NCBI GenBank assembly: GCA_019414725.1
Contig: DXLM01000004.1
Coordinates: forward strand, 1-64,000
Direction: 5' to 3'
Origin: Bacteroides sp.
Lineage (GTDB): Bacteria > Bacteroidota > Bacteroidia > Bacteroidales > Bacteroidaceae
DNA length: 64,000 nt
Below are positions 9,210 through 18,329 of this stretch, in pieces. The notes beneath the pieces are model-generated. The model did not search any database, had not been told where the DNA came from, and worked only from the letters and a program-made list of their open reading frames with translations. A program made the translations under genes and the position numbers. The stretch's first letter is position 1. Every line of letters begins with the position of its first letter.

Positions 9210-10112
9210 ATGAGTCTATCCGATTACACACATACACTGACACAAGCTGTAAGCGAACTTTCTGACAAGCATTCGTACGAAGGTTTGTTTCATCAATATA
9301 AAGATGGCGATCCGCTTCCATCAGGGAAATCACTGCGCCGAATTGTAGAACTCTCCCGAGAAATTCTTTTCCCTGGCTATTTCGGAAACTCTACCGTCCA
9401 CCGAAGAACTATCAACTACCACATCGGAGTAAATGTAGAAGAACTTTTTGGCTTGCTGACAGAGCAAATACAAGCTGGATTGTGTTTCGGACTAGAGAAT
9501 ACTCCTTCGGATAATGTAATCAAGAAAATTCCTGACCGAGATACAGCTGCATCCATAGCAGCACGTTTTATCAGCAGACTCCCTGAAATACGACGTATTC
9601 TTGCTACCGATGTAGAAGCAGCATATTACGGAGATCCAGCAGCTACCTGTTTTGGAGAAATCATCTGTTGTTATCCTATTATCCGTGCAATTACCAATTA
9701 TCGCATTGCACACGAACTGTATATGCTGAATGTTCCGCTTATTCCCCGCATCATTACCGAAATGGCTCACTCGGAAACCGGAATTGATATTCATCCCGGA
9801 GCACAGATCGGGCATCATTTTACTATCGACCACGGTACTGGTGTAGTAATCGGTGCCACGTGTATCATTGGTAATAATGTAAAGCTCTACCAAGGAGTTA
9901 CATTGGGAGCCAAGAGTTTCCCACTCGATGAAAACGGAAATCCAATAAAGGGTATTGCCCGCCACCCCATTCTGGAAGATGACGTCATCGTATATTCTAA
10001 TGCAACTATTTTAGGACGTATCACCATTGGTAAAGGTGCAACAATTGGTGGTAACATTTGGGTAACGGAAAGTGTACCAGCTGGTTCACGCATCGTACAA
10101 CGCAGGGAATAA
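9210..10112 (+). CDS. cysE: Serine O-acetyltransferase
   Basis: CysE acetylates L-serine with acetyl-CoA, the first step of cysteine synthesis in the cytosol. The 300-residue product starts MSLSDYTHTL. It has the N-terminal helical domain and then a left-handed beta-helix of hexapeptide repeats: GIDIHPGAQIGHHFTIDHGT, GVVIGATCIIGNNVKLYQGV, HPILEDDVIVYSNATILG and ITIGKGATIGGNIWV. The catalytic His/Asp pair is in DIHPGA and FTIDHGTG. It is likely transcribed with the following lipoprotein gene (gap about 40 bases). A cysteine biosynthesis enzyme close to cysS is probably coincidence, as they are on opposite strands. Confidence 0.93.
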   Translation: MSLSDYTHTLTQAVSELSDKHSYEGLFHQYKDGDPLPSGKSLRRIVELSREILFPGYFGNSTVHRRTINYHIGVNVEELFGLLTEQIQAGLCFGLENTPSDNVIKKIPDRDTAASIAARFISRLPEIRRILATDVEAAYYGDPAATCFGEIICCYPIIRAITNYRIAHELYMLNVPLIPRIITEMAHSETGIDIHPGAQIGHHFTIDHGTGVVIGATCIIGNNVKLYQGVTLGAKSFPLDENGNPIKGIARHPILEDDVIVYSNATILGRITIGKGATIGGNIWVTESVPAGSRIVQRRE

Positions 10113-10154
10113 ATTATATATAAGAACAAAGTTTTAATGATTAATAGAAAAAAT

Positions 10155-10967
10155 ATGAAACCAACAATTACAATATGTCTAGCTATATTGCTGACTGCTT
10201 GCAATACTCAAAAAAAGCAAGAAACAGATAACAATAGTGACTCTTTAAAGAATATTCCACAAGCAGTAGGAAACGACCGAGATGAGCATGGTTGTCTTGC
10301 TTCAGCCGGATATACGTGGAGCGAAGTACAGAAAGATTGTATCCGTCTTTTTGAGAAGGGAATACGAGTCGATGCGGCTGATGGAAGTGAACGATCGGCC
10401 TTTATTGTTTTCAGCCCCGATTCGACATTAGCAGAGCTATTCTTTTCTGACGAACAGCCTAAGGAAATCTTGGAAAGACGTACATTACCTACAGGCAAAT
10501 ATGCTTGGAATATCGAAGATGATGATACCAAAAATGTGCGTTTCATTGATGGTATATGGACTATCAGCCAAAGGAGTAAACTTATCTATACTCAGAGTAA
10601 AGATGAACTAGGTCCAATGCAAACCCTTACTTACGAAGGATTGCTTCCTGCCGCCTCCGGTCCCGGGATATTCTATTCGTTAACCATCAAAAGTAAAAAG
10701 CATAGCGGAGACGGAACATTTTCGTTGGCTTTGACTTACAAAGAAGCTGAAAACGGGAAAGATAAGACATTTACTTATGAAGGGAAACGCTTCACTTTAC
10801 GTGGTATGGCCGGAAATGAAAACGCTACCGTATGGCAACTTATAACAAATGACCAAAAGCAAACCTTTAATTTCCTGGTAGAAAATGACCAAACTCTTAC
10901 CTTACTAAATGATAAACTGGAAAAAAGTCAGTCGAACCTGAATTATCAACTGAAAAAAGTTAACTGA
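10155..10967 (+). CDS. NlpE-like lipoprotein
   Basis: The 270-residue product has a lipoprotein signal with lipobox LLTAC. A short motif follows, HGCLASAGYTWSEVQKDCIR, with two cysteines about 15 residues apart, as seen beside NlpE-type domains in Bacteroidota. The C-terminal half (IFYSLTIKSKKHSGDGTFSL to WQLITNDQKQTFNFLVEND) resembles the NlpE copper-resistance/envelope-stress fold. A role in copper or envelope stress is inferred. The ATG at 10155 is preferred over the in-frame ATG at 10137 because it puts the hydrophobic segment at the normal distance. A strong terminator follows. Confidence 0.65.
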   Translation: MKPTITICLAILLTACNTQKKQETDNNSDSLKNIPQAVGNDRDEHGCLASAGYTWSEVQKDCIRLFEKGIRVDAADGSERSAFIVFSPDSTLAELFFSDEQPKEILERRTLPTGKYAWNIEDDDTKNVRFIDGIWTISQRSKLIYTQSKDELGPMQTLTYEGLLPAASGPGIFYSLTIKSKKHSGDGTFSLALTYKEAENGKDKTFTYEGKRFTLRGMAGNENATVWQLITNDQKQTFNFLVENDQTLTLLNDKLEKSQSNLNYQLKKVN

Positions 10968-10972
10968 TAAAA

Positions 10973-11025
10973 AATCCTTCTCACAATGTTAAAGTTACCT
11001 CTTCAACTGTGAGAAGGATTTTTTT
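10973..11025. terminator. Strong bidirectional terminator
   Basis: AATCCTTCTCACA (10973-10985) pairs with TGTGAGAAGGATT (11008-11020), a 13-bp perfect stem, followed by a T-run to 11025. The minus strand also shows T residues after the stem. It separates the NlpE-like gene (+) from the converging susD gene (-). Confidence 0.85.
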
Positions 11026-11045
11026 AGATACTTTAGCACAAACAA

Positions 11046-12998
11046 TTAATAACCTGGATTCTGCTGAGCTTTCTTTTCTTCAGCTGTTAATGCATGTCCA
11101 TCTTTTTGTATCGCATCTAAATACGTTTGGGGTATAGGCCTCAAATTATGGCGTTCCTGAATATTTGGAGCTGCATCTGGATTAAAGGCTTTGGCACGTT
11201 CTACCAGTGTTTTCGTTCTTGATAAATCTTCCCAACGATAAAACTCACCACAAAGTTCACGAGAACGCTCATTTAATAATAAACACATCATACGGTCGTA
11301 ATCAGAAGTATACCCAAGTTTTTCTATTACTGCTTCATCTTCTTCGGGTAAATGATGATAATCTTTTATTTCAAGAGAAGTTGCAGCTGTTGTTATAGGA
11401 ATGTTATTCGACTCATAATATGAATTTTCAGGGAAATATGAATTTACATTTCCCATTGTAACATATCCCAATGAATTCTCATTATACGCAGCCCCACCAT
11501 CACAATAAGCAGAACGATCTTCTCCCTCTTTATATGCAGCACGAGCCCGTAAATCATTAATATATTCAAGTGCTTGCTGATACTCTCCCTGACGAATTAA
11601 AACTTCTGCTGCAATCAAATAAGTTTCACCTAAACGAGCCAATATTCCATCACGATAACCGACACGACTATCTCGCGATTCTCTAGATCCATCAATAAAT
11701 TTACTTAAAGGTGCATAACGATTTGTATAATCATACAATGCAACATCATCATTATTATTACGGTCATTAGGATATGCAACAAAAACAGTAGGTATTGTCT
11801 TTCCAGTTTTAGAGTAGACAATTTCATCCTTTAGTTCAACTTTACTAAAACGAGTATCACCTGGACGATTTATAACATACATAATACCTAAATCACCTTG
11901 TTCATAAATAGAATTCTTCGATGGATTATTTACAGCATATTTAGTTTTAAAACTTTTCCAAAAACGTGAATCATTTATCATATCGTAAATATTATATATA
12001 TAATATGTAGTCCTTAAACGCTGATATTCTCGTTCTCCTGCTATATCACGCTGCATTTGAGGCAAATCTTTATATACAGATATATAATATAAATGACACT
12101 GATTTCCACTTGCTCCTTCTGATGATTTTTCAGAAGAGAACTGAGCAGATAATAATATCTCATCCAATAATTCATTCACTCCATTAGGTTCTGTATAATT
12201 CCATAAGTCGGAGTAATTGGGAGCTAAACTATGATGACTAATAACCTCCTGAGCCAAACGTAAAGATTCAACAAGGTCTTTTTCTTTTGTTCCACTATTC
12301 CAACTATCATTAATTTCACTAGCACGCAATAAATAAGCTTTAGCTAAAAAATGTGCAGCTGCATCTTTCGTCATTTTGCCGATCATAGATGCTTTTTCTG
12401 GAAGATTATTATATGCCTTAGTTAAATCACTGATAACTTGAGCTAAAGTACCTTCCGTAGTAGCACGAGTAAACTCACGTTCAGGAGTTACACTTGGAGA
12501 TAATTTCAAAGGTACTCCACCATACTGAGAAACTAATTTTAAATAATTAAATCCACGTAAAAAATAAGCTTCTCCTATATATGTTTTCTTATTAGGTCCC
12601 ATATAGGAATCTGATTCCACTTTGCTAAGTAACAAATTTGCATTATTAATCCCAATATACATTCCATCCCAAACATCATACATATTAGTAGAGTTACTTA
12701 CTATCTGAGACTGGAAATTACCATCATAATTATTCCATGAAGCATTAGAACCATCTCCTCCTACCCGAAACTCATCAGTACCAGCATTTGTTGTTGCACA
12801 AGCCCATTCTTTTGCAAAATGAAACCTTAAATTATAATATAAACTAACATTTAAAGCATCTATTCCCTCTGACGTATTAAAATAATCAGTATTTTGTTCT
12901 GTTGTCAGTTCTTCATCTAAAAAATCGCTACAAGAACATATATTACAGCCAAGTGTAAAAAAACATAGCCCTAATCCTATTTGCTTATATAAATTCAT
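11046..12998 (-). CDS. SusD-like glycan-binding lipoprotein
   Basis: The protein (650 aa) is a surface lipoprotein with the signal MNLYKQIGLGLCFFTLGCNI and lipid Cys in ICSCSDFLDEE. SusD/RagB features are the start FLDEELTTEQNTDYFNT, helical repeats such as YIGEAYFLRGFNYLKLVSQYGGVPL (about 140-165), and a C-terminal LLNERSRELCGEFYRWEDLSR typical of the family. SusD proteins form the lid on a SusC channel and bind the oligosaccharide. It sits 18 bases downstream of its SusC partner. It is the last gene of the sigma/FecR-controlled PUL; the substrate is unknown, but the linked GH65 glucosidase suggests an alpha-glucan or alpha-glucoside. Confidence 0.93.
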   Translation of the reverse strand: MNLYKQIGLGLCFFTLGCNICSCSDFLDEELTTEQNTDYFNTSEGIDALNVSLYYNLRFHFAKEWACATTNAGTDEFRVGGDGSNASWNNYDGNFQSQIVSNSTNMYDVWDGMYIGINNANLLLSKVESDSYMGPNKKTYIGEAYFLRGFNYLKLVSQYGGVPLKLSPSVTPEREFTRATTEGTLAQVISDLTKAYNNLPEKASMIGKMTKDAAAHFLAKAYLLRASEINDSWNSGTKEKDLVESLRLAQEVISHHSLAPNYSDLWNYTEPNGVNELLDEILLSAQFSSEKSSEGASGNQCHLYYISVYKDLPQMQRDIAGEREYQRLRTTYYIYNIYDMINDSRFWKSFKTKYAVNNPSKNSIYEQGDLGIMYVINRPGDTRFSKVELKDEIVYSKTGKTIPTVFVAYPNDRNNNDDVALYDYTNRYAPLSKFIDGSRESRDSRVGYRDGILARLGETYLIAAEVLIRQGEYQQALEYINDLRARAAYKEGEDRSAYCDGGAAYNENSLGYVTMGNVNSYFPENSYYESNNIPITTAATSLEIKDYHHLPEEDEAVIEKLGYTSDYDRMMCLLLNERSRELCGEFYRWEDLSRTKTLVERAKAFNPDAAPNIQERHNLRPIPQTYLDAIQKDGHALTAEEKKAQQNPGY

Positions 12999-13016
12999 AG
13001 TAATAATCTTTAATAA

Positions 13017-16000
13017 TTAAAATCCAACATTTAAACCAACAGTAAACCCTCTATTCCAAGTAGATGTATATGCTTGTGAAGCATCAAGTTCCAGAAAATC
13101 AATATTAGAAAAAATACGCCCTGGATTCTTTGCTTGTACATACAATTTAAGATTTGACATCCCCCATTTGTTTATAAGTTTTTGCGGAAATGTATATCCT
13201 AATGAAATATTACGAACTTTTAAAAATGAACCTTTTTTATAACCCAAAACACGATAATATGGATCACCACCACCTATATTATAGATAGGCTTTTGATATT
13301 CTGCATCTTGGTTATTCTCATTATAATAATCAATTTTTCGTTGCATATATCGTCCTCCTTGCCATTCTCCGCCAGTATCAACCATATAATCAAAACGACC
13401 ATACATCATAACAGACAAATCAAAATTTTTATAAGTAAATGTATTAGTCATACCAAAAGTCCATCGTGGGCGAGTATGTCCAATAATTACCCTATCATCA
13501 TTAGGATCTATCTTATAGTCTCCATTTTGATCAACAGGCTTTACCATACCTGGAGAGAAAGAATGTCCATTAGCGTTGAATTTAGCCATTTCTGCAGCAT
13601 CTTCTTCATGCCATAAACCATCAGATTCATAATCATAAATTACACCCAAAGCCTCTCCTATAAACCATGTATTATTAATATCATCTTCTTTACCATTTGC
13701 TAATTCATCAATTTGGTCTTTTTGCCATGCAGCATTAATACTTGTAGTCCATTCAAAATCATGACTTTTTATATTAACAGTATTCAATGTTATATCAACA
13801 CCAATATTTGAAGTTTTTCCTACGTTTGCATAGGTCTTAGTATAGCCATTTAAAGAAGGAATTGTCATTTCCATTAACAAATCAGTCGTACGAGAGGTAT
13901 AAAAATCAACCACTCCAGAAATTCTTCCATTCAAAACAGAATAATCAATACCAATATTATATTGAGTGGTCTTTTCCCATGTTAAATCAGGATTTGCCAT
14001 TGTTATAGAGGAGGCATCTCCCCCAGCAATGGGTTCTGAAGCCCCATATCCAGGAACTAATGAATTACCAAAAGGATAATACATCGGTACAATTGCTCCT
14101 TTAGTCTGATAAGGATCTATTGCGGAATTACCCGTCATACCTACTCCAAAACGCAATTTTAACTGATTAATCCAATTAACTTCTTTCAAAAAATTCTCTT
14201 GGTCAATACGCCAACCTAATGCTGCACTAGGGAAAAATGCCCATTTATTCCCATCGGCAAGCTGAGAAGCTCCATCCCAGCGACCTGAAACTGTCAAAAG
14301 ATACTTACTATCATAATCGTAATTTACACGAAACATGTAAGACAATAACTGTTTTTCTATTAAGCCACTTCCCCAATCATCTAATAAAGAAATATTTTCT
14401 TTATTTAAGGCATTCCATTTCGCACTATTTAAAGGAATTCCTTCAGCAGCCATAGACGACTCCTCATAATGATAACCTGTAGCACTCTGTAACAGAGTTA
14501 CCCCCAAAGAATTTTTCCCAAAATTCCGATCATAATAAATTAAGTTATCTAAAGTCCACGAGAAATCAGACTGATTAGTTAAAGATGCTCTATTTTTCCC
14601 TTCGCTACTAATAGAAAGTTCATCACGGAAAGTACCATTACGATAATAACGAAAATCAGGTCCGAAATTAAAACGATATTTTAATCCTTGTAAAGGAACA
14701 AACATCTCTCCTAAATCTAATTGAGCATAAATACTACCAATGGCTCGGAACATACGACGCTCATTCTGACTATGCTCCCATTCGTCTACTATATTTTTAA
14801 CTTTGTCATCTCCACCAGGATATTCAATACGTCCACCTTCTGAATCAAAAGGAGATGCATAGGGGAATAAACTTGTCGAAGCCGCATATAAATTATCAGG
14901 TAACCCTTTTAATAAAGATCCAACAACTGAAGCAGAAGAACCATATTGTTGCTCACTAAACGTTCCATTTATATTTAACCCCATATTAAACCATTTTACA
15001 GGTTGCATATCTACACTCAATCTAGTTGTATAACGAGTATAAGATTGTCCTTTTACAGTTCCTTGGTTATCTAAGTATCCAATTGAAGCATATCCCTTCA
15101 ATTTTTCAGTCCCCCCACTAGCACTTAATGTATGCTCATGAGTTATCCCTGTTTGAGTAACCATATCGGACCAGTCAGTAGTAGCAACTCTAGAACCATC
15201 CCATGTATCTCCTATCCACCCTCTCTCTATATTTCCCCATGCAGTAGGATCCGTTGCACCTAAAAATATTTCATAATCATTTTCTTTCGTAGGCTGATCC
15301 CCTCTGGGATATTTTTCTGGATTTAAATAATAATATGACCAACGGCGCCATTCAATATATTCAGCAGAATTCATCATTTCCGAATAATCCTGTAATTTCT
15401 CAACAGTAAGAGTACCAGAATAATTTAAACTCATTCTTCCCTCTTTACCTTGCTTCGTAGTTACTAATATAACTCCATTAGCTCCGCGAGAACCATAAAT
15501 GGCTGTAGCAGAAGCATCTTTCAACACATCAATTGACTCTATGTCCTGAGGATTAATAGTTTCAATACCGTTTGTTGACATTAAAGGAATACCATCAACC
15601 ACATACAAAGGAGTATTGCTAGCACTTAAAGACCGTACTCCACGTACATTAATTGTTCCTATTTCTCCAGGACGTTCATTACTAACAATATCAACACCCG
15701 CTGCTTTTCCTTGCATAGCTTCAAAAGCATTAGCAACAGGACGAGAATTTAAATCGTCCGAATCAACCCTAATCATTGCACCTGTAACATCTGATTTTTT
15801 TTGCACGCCATAACCAACAACAACAATTTCATCCAGAACTTCTGTATCCTCATGCAAAGTGACAGCCAATAATTTACCTGAAAGAGCTTTTAATTGTTGA
15901 CTTCTATAACCGATATATGAAATTTCTAACGTAGAACCATCATTTGTTTCTAAAGAAAAATTTCCATCAAAATCCGTAATTGTTCCATTAGTTGTTCCTT

Positions 16001-16403
16001 GCTCCTTTACTGCTGCCCCAATTACAGGTTCACTGTTCGCATCCAATACCTTACCTTTCACATTCACTTTTCTCCCATTCTGCAAAGCAGGAGTTACTAC
16101 CGATTGCCGTTTTACAATAACCTTCTTCCCCTGAATTTCATAATCCAATCCATTCTGCCCTTGAAGGATTTGCTTAACTATATCCTGAATAGAAGAGTTC
16201 TGACCAGATACCGATACTTTTTTGCTTGTATCTACATCTGATGATGAGAACACGAAAGAATAACCAGAAGTCTTTTTCAATTGTTCCATAGCCTCCTTTA
16301 CTGTTACGTTCTGAACAGAAAAGGAAACATTTTGTGAAAAAGCCGATAAATTTAGACAAAGCGCTGCCGAGGCTACAAGTATAGCCTTACCAAAGTTCCT
16401 CAT
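13017..16403 (-). CDS. SusC-like TonB-dependent transporter with STN domain
   Basis: This 1128-residue outer-membrane transporter has, in order: a signal peptide (about 1-23); an STN domain (about 25-100, VSFSVQNVTVKEAMEQLKKT); a carboxypeptidase-regulatory domain (about 113-195, VIGAAVKEQGTTNGTITDFD); the TonB-box/plug (VLDEIVVVGYG, then YVVDGIPL and DASATAIYGSRGANGVILVTT); and a beta-barrel ending WNRGFTVGLNVGF. The STN domain is the part that signals to a FecR-type anti-sigma factor, so this transporter should also sense its ligand and induce its own operon. The gene lies directly downstream of fecR and sigma genes on the same strand. Confidence 0.95.
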   Translation of the reverse strand: MRNFGKAILVASAALCLNLSAFSQNVSFSVQNVTVKEAMEQLKKTSGYSFVFSSSDVDTSKKVSVSGQNSSIQDIVKQILQGQNGLDYEIQGKKVIVKRQSVVTPALQNGRKVNVKGKVLDANSEPVIGAAVKEQGTTNGTITDFDGNFSLETNDGSTLEISYIGYRSQQLKALSGKLLAVTLHEDTEVLDEIVVVGYGVQKKSDVTGAMIRVDSDDLNSRPVANAFEAMQGKAAGVDIVSNERPGEIGTINVRGVRSLSASNTPLYVVDGIPLMSTNGIETINPQDIESIDVLKDASATAIYGSRGANGVILVTTKQGKEGRMSLNYSGTLTVEKLQDYSEMMNSAEYIEWRRWSYYYLNPEKYPRGDQPTKENDYEIFLGATDPTAWGNIERGWIGDTWDGSRVATTDWSDMVTQTGITHEHTLSASGGTEKLKGYASIGYLDNQGTVKGQSYTRYTTRLSVDMQPVKWFNMGLNINGTFSEQQYGSSASVVGSLLKGLPDNLYAASTSLFPYASPFDSEGGRIEYPGGDDKVKNIVDEWEHSQNERRMFRAIGSIYAQLDLGEMFVPLQGLKYRFNFGPDFRYYRNGTFRDELSISSEGKNRASLTNQSDFSWTLDNLIYYDRNFGKNSLGVTLLQSATGYHYEESSMAAEGIPLNSAKWNALNKENISLLDDWGSGLIEKQLLSYMFRVNYDYDSKYLLTVSGRWDGASQLADGNKWAFFPSAALGWRIDQENFLKEVNWINQLKLRFGVGMTGNSAIDPYQTKGAIVPMYYPFGNSLVPGYGASEPIAGGDASSITMANPDLTWEKTTQYNIGIDYSVLNGRISGVVDFYTSRTTDLLMEMTIPSLNGYTKTYANVGKTSNIGVDITLNTVNIKSHDFEWTTSINAAWQKDQIDELANGKEDDINNTWFIGEALGVIYDYESDGLWHEEDAAEMAKFNANGHSFSPGMVKPVDQNGDYKIDPNDDRVIIGHTRPRWTFGMTNTFTYKNFDLSVMMYGRFDYMVDTGGEWQGGRYMQRKIDYYNENNQDAEYQKPIYNIGGGDPYYRVLGYKKGSFLKVRNISLGYTFPQKLINKWGMSNLKLYVQAKNPGRIFSNIDFLELDASQAYTSTWNRGFTVGLNVGF

Positions 16404-16517
16404 AATTAAAGATTTAAGTTTTATAAAATTCTACTTAGATAGATCACAAAAGTTTACTTCATAGATAAACTAATTTAGCTTGTTTCTGCCTGTTTCATAT
16501 TAATGTATAGTTTAAGA

Positions 16518-17528
16518 TTATCGATATAATATATATTTCCCATTCTCATAACGATATTTCATTTGATTCGTAGACGCCATGGCATCAAGTACATCTTTTA
16601 TAGTGTTTCCTTGTACTTTAAATACTCCATAAAAACGTTTATCTTGCAAGGAGTCTGCAACAATTATTTCAACCCCATAACTGCGCATTAAACGTTTGGC
16701 TATGTGTTTAAGAGGTAATTCATCAAAAAACAATTCATCATTAATCCACGTATTAGAACGTTTGGCTTTCGTACTTGTTTTTTTCATTTCACCTGTTGCC
16801 TTGTTCATCACCATTTTTTCATCTGGTTTCAAATAAAGCTCAGGCATACATTTTATCTCATTATGCAGGGCTACTTTTCCTTCCATGAGGTTCACAATAG
16901 CTTCATCATCATCTGGATAGTTACGAAAATTAAATTTTGTTCCTAAGACCTTCAGATTAACTTCCTTTGTCTTTACCTCAAATGGAATATCGGGGTTACG
17001 AGTTACTTCAAAATATCCTTCACCTTCCATTTTCAATCGGCGGTCATCTACTCCAAAACCTTGTGAATAAACAATCTTCGAACCTGCATTCAACCACACC
17101 AATGTTCCATCCGGAAGATATAGTTTGGTACGAGCTCCCAGTGGAGCTTCAACTACAATATCAGCAAAAGTTTGCTTTACAGACTCTTTTCCTTGCCAGT
17201 ATCCGGCAAAAGGCAACAGCATGATTAAAATAACCGCTGCTACACGTACCCATGTCTTCCAAGACAGTCTTCGCATTTGCTCATTAGAACGTTTAGCTTT
17301 ATTTATACGCTTTTGAAACAATTCAAATGCTTTATCCTTATCAAAAACACAAGTTTCATCCGCAATACAGGAAGAAAACCATATTTCAACTTTATTTTTT
17401 ACATAAATACGATTTTCTTCTGATTCAGAAGCCCAGTCCTTTAACTGCGCAAACGCCTCCTTATCTAATTTACCGGATAGGTACTGGGTAATAAGCAAAT
17501 CTATATCGTTATTTTTCTCTGTTTTCAT
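16518..17528 (-). CDS. FecR-family anti-sigma factor
   Basis: The 336-residue protein has an N-terminal cytoplasmic anti-sigma part (about 1-85), one membrane segment (WVRVAAVILIMLLPFAGYW, about 89-107), a periplasmic FecR domain (about 120-215, APLGARTKLYLPDGTLVWLN) and a C-terminal DUF4974 domain (about 255-334, FFDELPLKHIAKRLMRSYGV). It should hold the adjacent sigma factor inactive until the STN domain of the SusC protein signals ligand uptake. A hairpin with a T-run lies between this gene and the sigma gene, so the two may be differently expressed. Confidence 0.93.
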   Translation of the reverse strand: MKTEKNNDIDLLITQYLSGKLDKEAFAQLKDWASESEENRIYVKNKVEIWFSSCIADETCVFDKDKAFELFQKRINKAKRSNEQMRRLSWKTWVRVAAVILIMLLPFAGYWQGKESVKQTFADIVVEAPLGARTKLYLPDGTLVWLNAGSKIVYSQGFGVDDRRLKMEGEGYFEVTRNPDIPFEVKTKEVNLKVLGTKFNFRNYPDDDEAIVNLMEGKVALHNEIKCMPELYLKPDEKMVMNKATGEMKKTSTKAKRSNTWINDELFFDELPLKHIAKRLMRSYGVEIIVADSLQDKRFYGVFKVQGNTIKDVLDAMASTNQMKYRYENGKYILYR

Positions 17529-17556
17529 ATTCTAAAAAGGTCCTTTTACTATAAAG

Positions 17557-17611
17557 ACAAAAAATCAGAATTAAAGGGTAGTCAAAAAAAGACATTTTTT
17601 TAATTCTGATT
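17557..17611 (-). terminator. Terminator-like hairpin between sigma and fecR
   Basis: AATCAGAATTAAA (17563-17575) pairs with TTTAATTCTGATT (17599-17611), a 13-bp perfect stem. Read on the minus strand the stem is followed by six T residues. It lies after the sigma gene and 35 bases before the fecR start codon, so it may end the GH65-sigma transcript or limit read-through into fecR-susCD. Confidence 0.6.
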
Positions 17612-17722
17612 AAATTTTACTTGCTTTTATTCAGAGATTTTTCCATAATCTGAACTAAACAACACTGGTAATATATTAAATTACAATCAAATACATAAAA
17701 AAAGAAAATAGTTAAATGAAAT

Positions 17723-18328
17723 CTATGCGCTCATAAAAATATATACAATAAGTAACTTCAAATAATTCCCCAAACGCTTTTGGAGAAAAGCCAATGCATT
17801 TTTTATATGATACTTGACAGTATTAACAGATATACCAAGTTCGTCGGCTATTTCTTCATACTTTTTTTGTTCAAAACGACTCTTATAAAATACTCTTCGA
17901 CACTCCAATGGTAGTTCGTCTATACTACGCTTCAGTTCATCTTCCAGTTCTTGTTCTAAAAGCATACCTAACGGCTGTTTATCATCAACAAACAGAAAGT
18001 CTAAAAAATCCATACTTTCCGGTGACAAAAAAGAAGAAAGATGAAGTTCTTCACGATGACTTTGCGATTGTAGTTCATTCAGACAACGGTTACGTACGGC
18101 ACGCATTAAATAAGCACGGATAGAATAACGAATCTCAACTTCACTCCGATGTTCCCATAAATAAAAAATAACATCATCTACAACTTCTTCTGCTAAAGCT
18201 GCATTATTTAAAATCTGATTGGCAAAACGGCACAGCAATACGTAGTGACGATCATAAAGCAAACGGAATGCTTTTTCATCACCCGTACGAAGTTTTTTGA
18301 TTAATTGCTCCTCCATCACATACATCAT
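17723..18328 (-). CDS. ECF sigma factor (RNA polymerase sigma-70 family)
   Basis: The 201 residues give the two-domain ECF layout: region 2 (about 10-80, GDEKAFRLLYDRHYVLLCRFANQI and VVDDVIFYLWEHR) and region 4 (about 130-185, LPLECRRVFYKSRFEQKKYEEIADELGISVNTVKYHIKNA, a helix-turn-helix). It should direct RNA polymerase to the promoter of the downstream SusC/SusD genes when released by FecR. Its ATG is one base after the TAG stop of the GH65 gene (TAG-T-ATG-ATG), with AGAGAAAGG just upstream, so translation is probably coupled. In-frame ATGs at residues 2 and 5 are other possible starts. Confidence 0.93.
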   Translation of the reverse strand: MMYVMEEQLIKKLRTGDEKAFRLLYDRHYVLLCRFANQILNNAALAEEVVDDVIFYLWEHRSEVEIRYSIRAYLMRAVRNRCLNELQSQSHREELHLSSFLSPESMDFLDFLFVDDKQPLGMLLEQELEDELKRSIDELPLECRRVFYKSRFEQKKYEEIADELGISVNTVKYHIKNALAFLQKRLGNYLKLLIVYIFMSA

Positions 18329-18329
18329 A

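Noticed and set aside
9492..9965. 157-codon open frame antisense to cysE
   Set aside because: No recognisable domain, no promoter, and the sense strand is a clear CysE.
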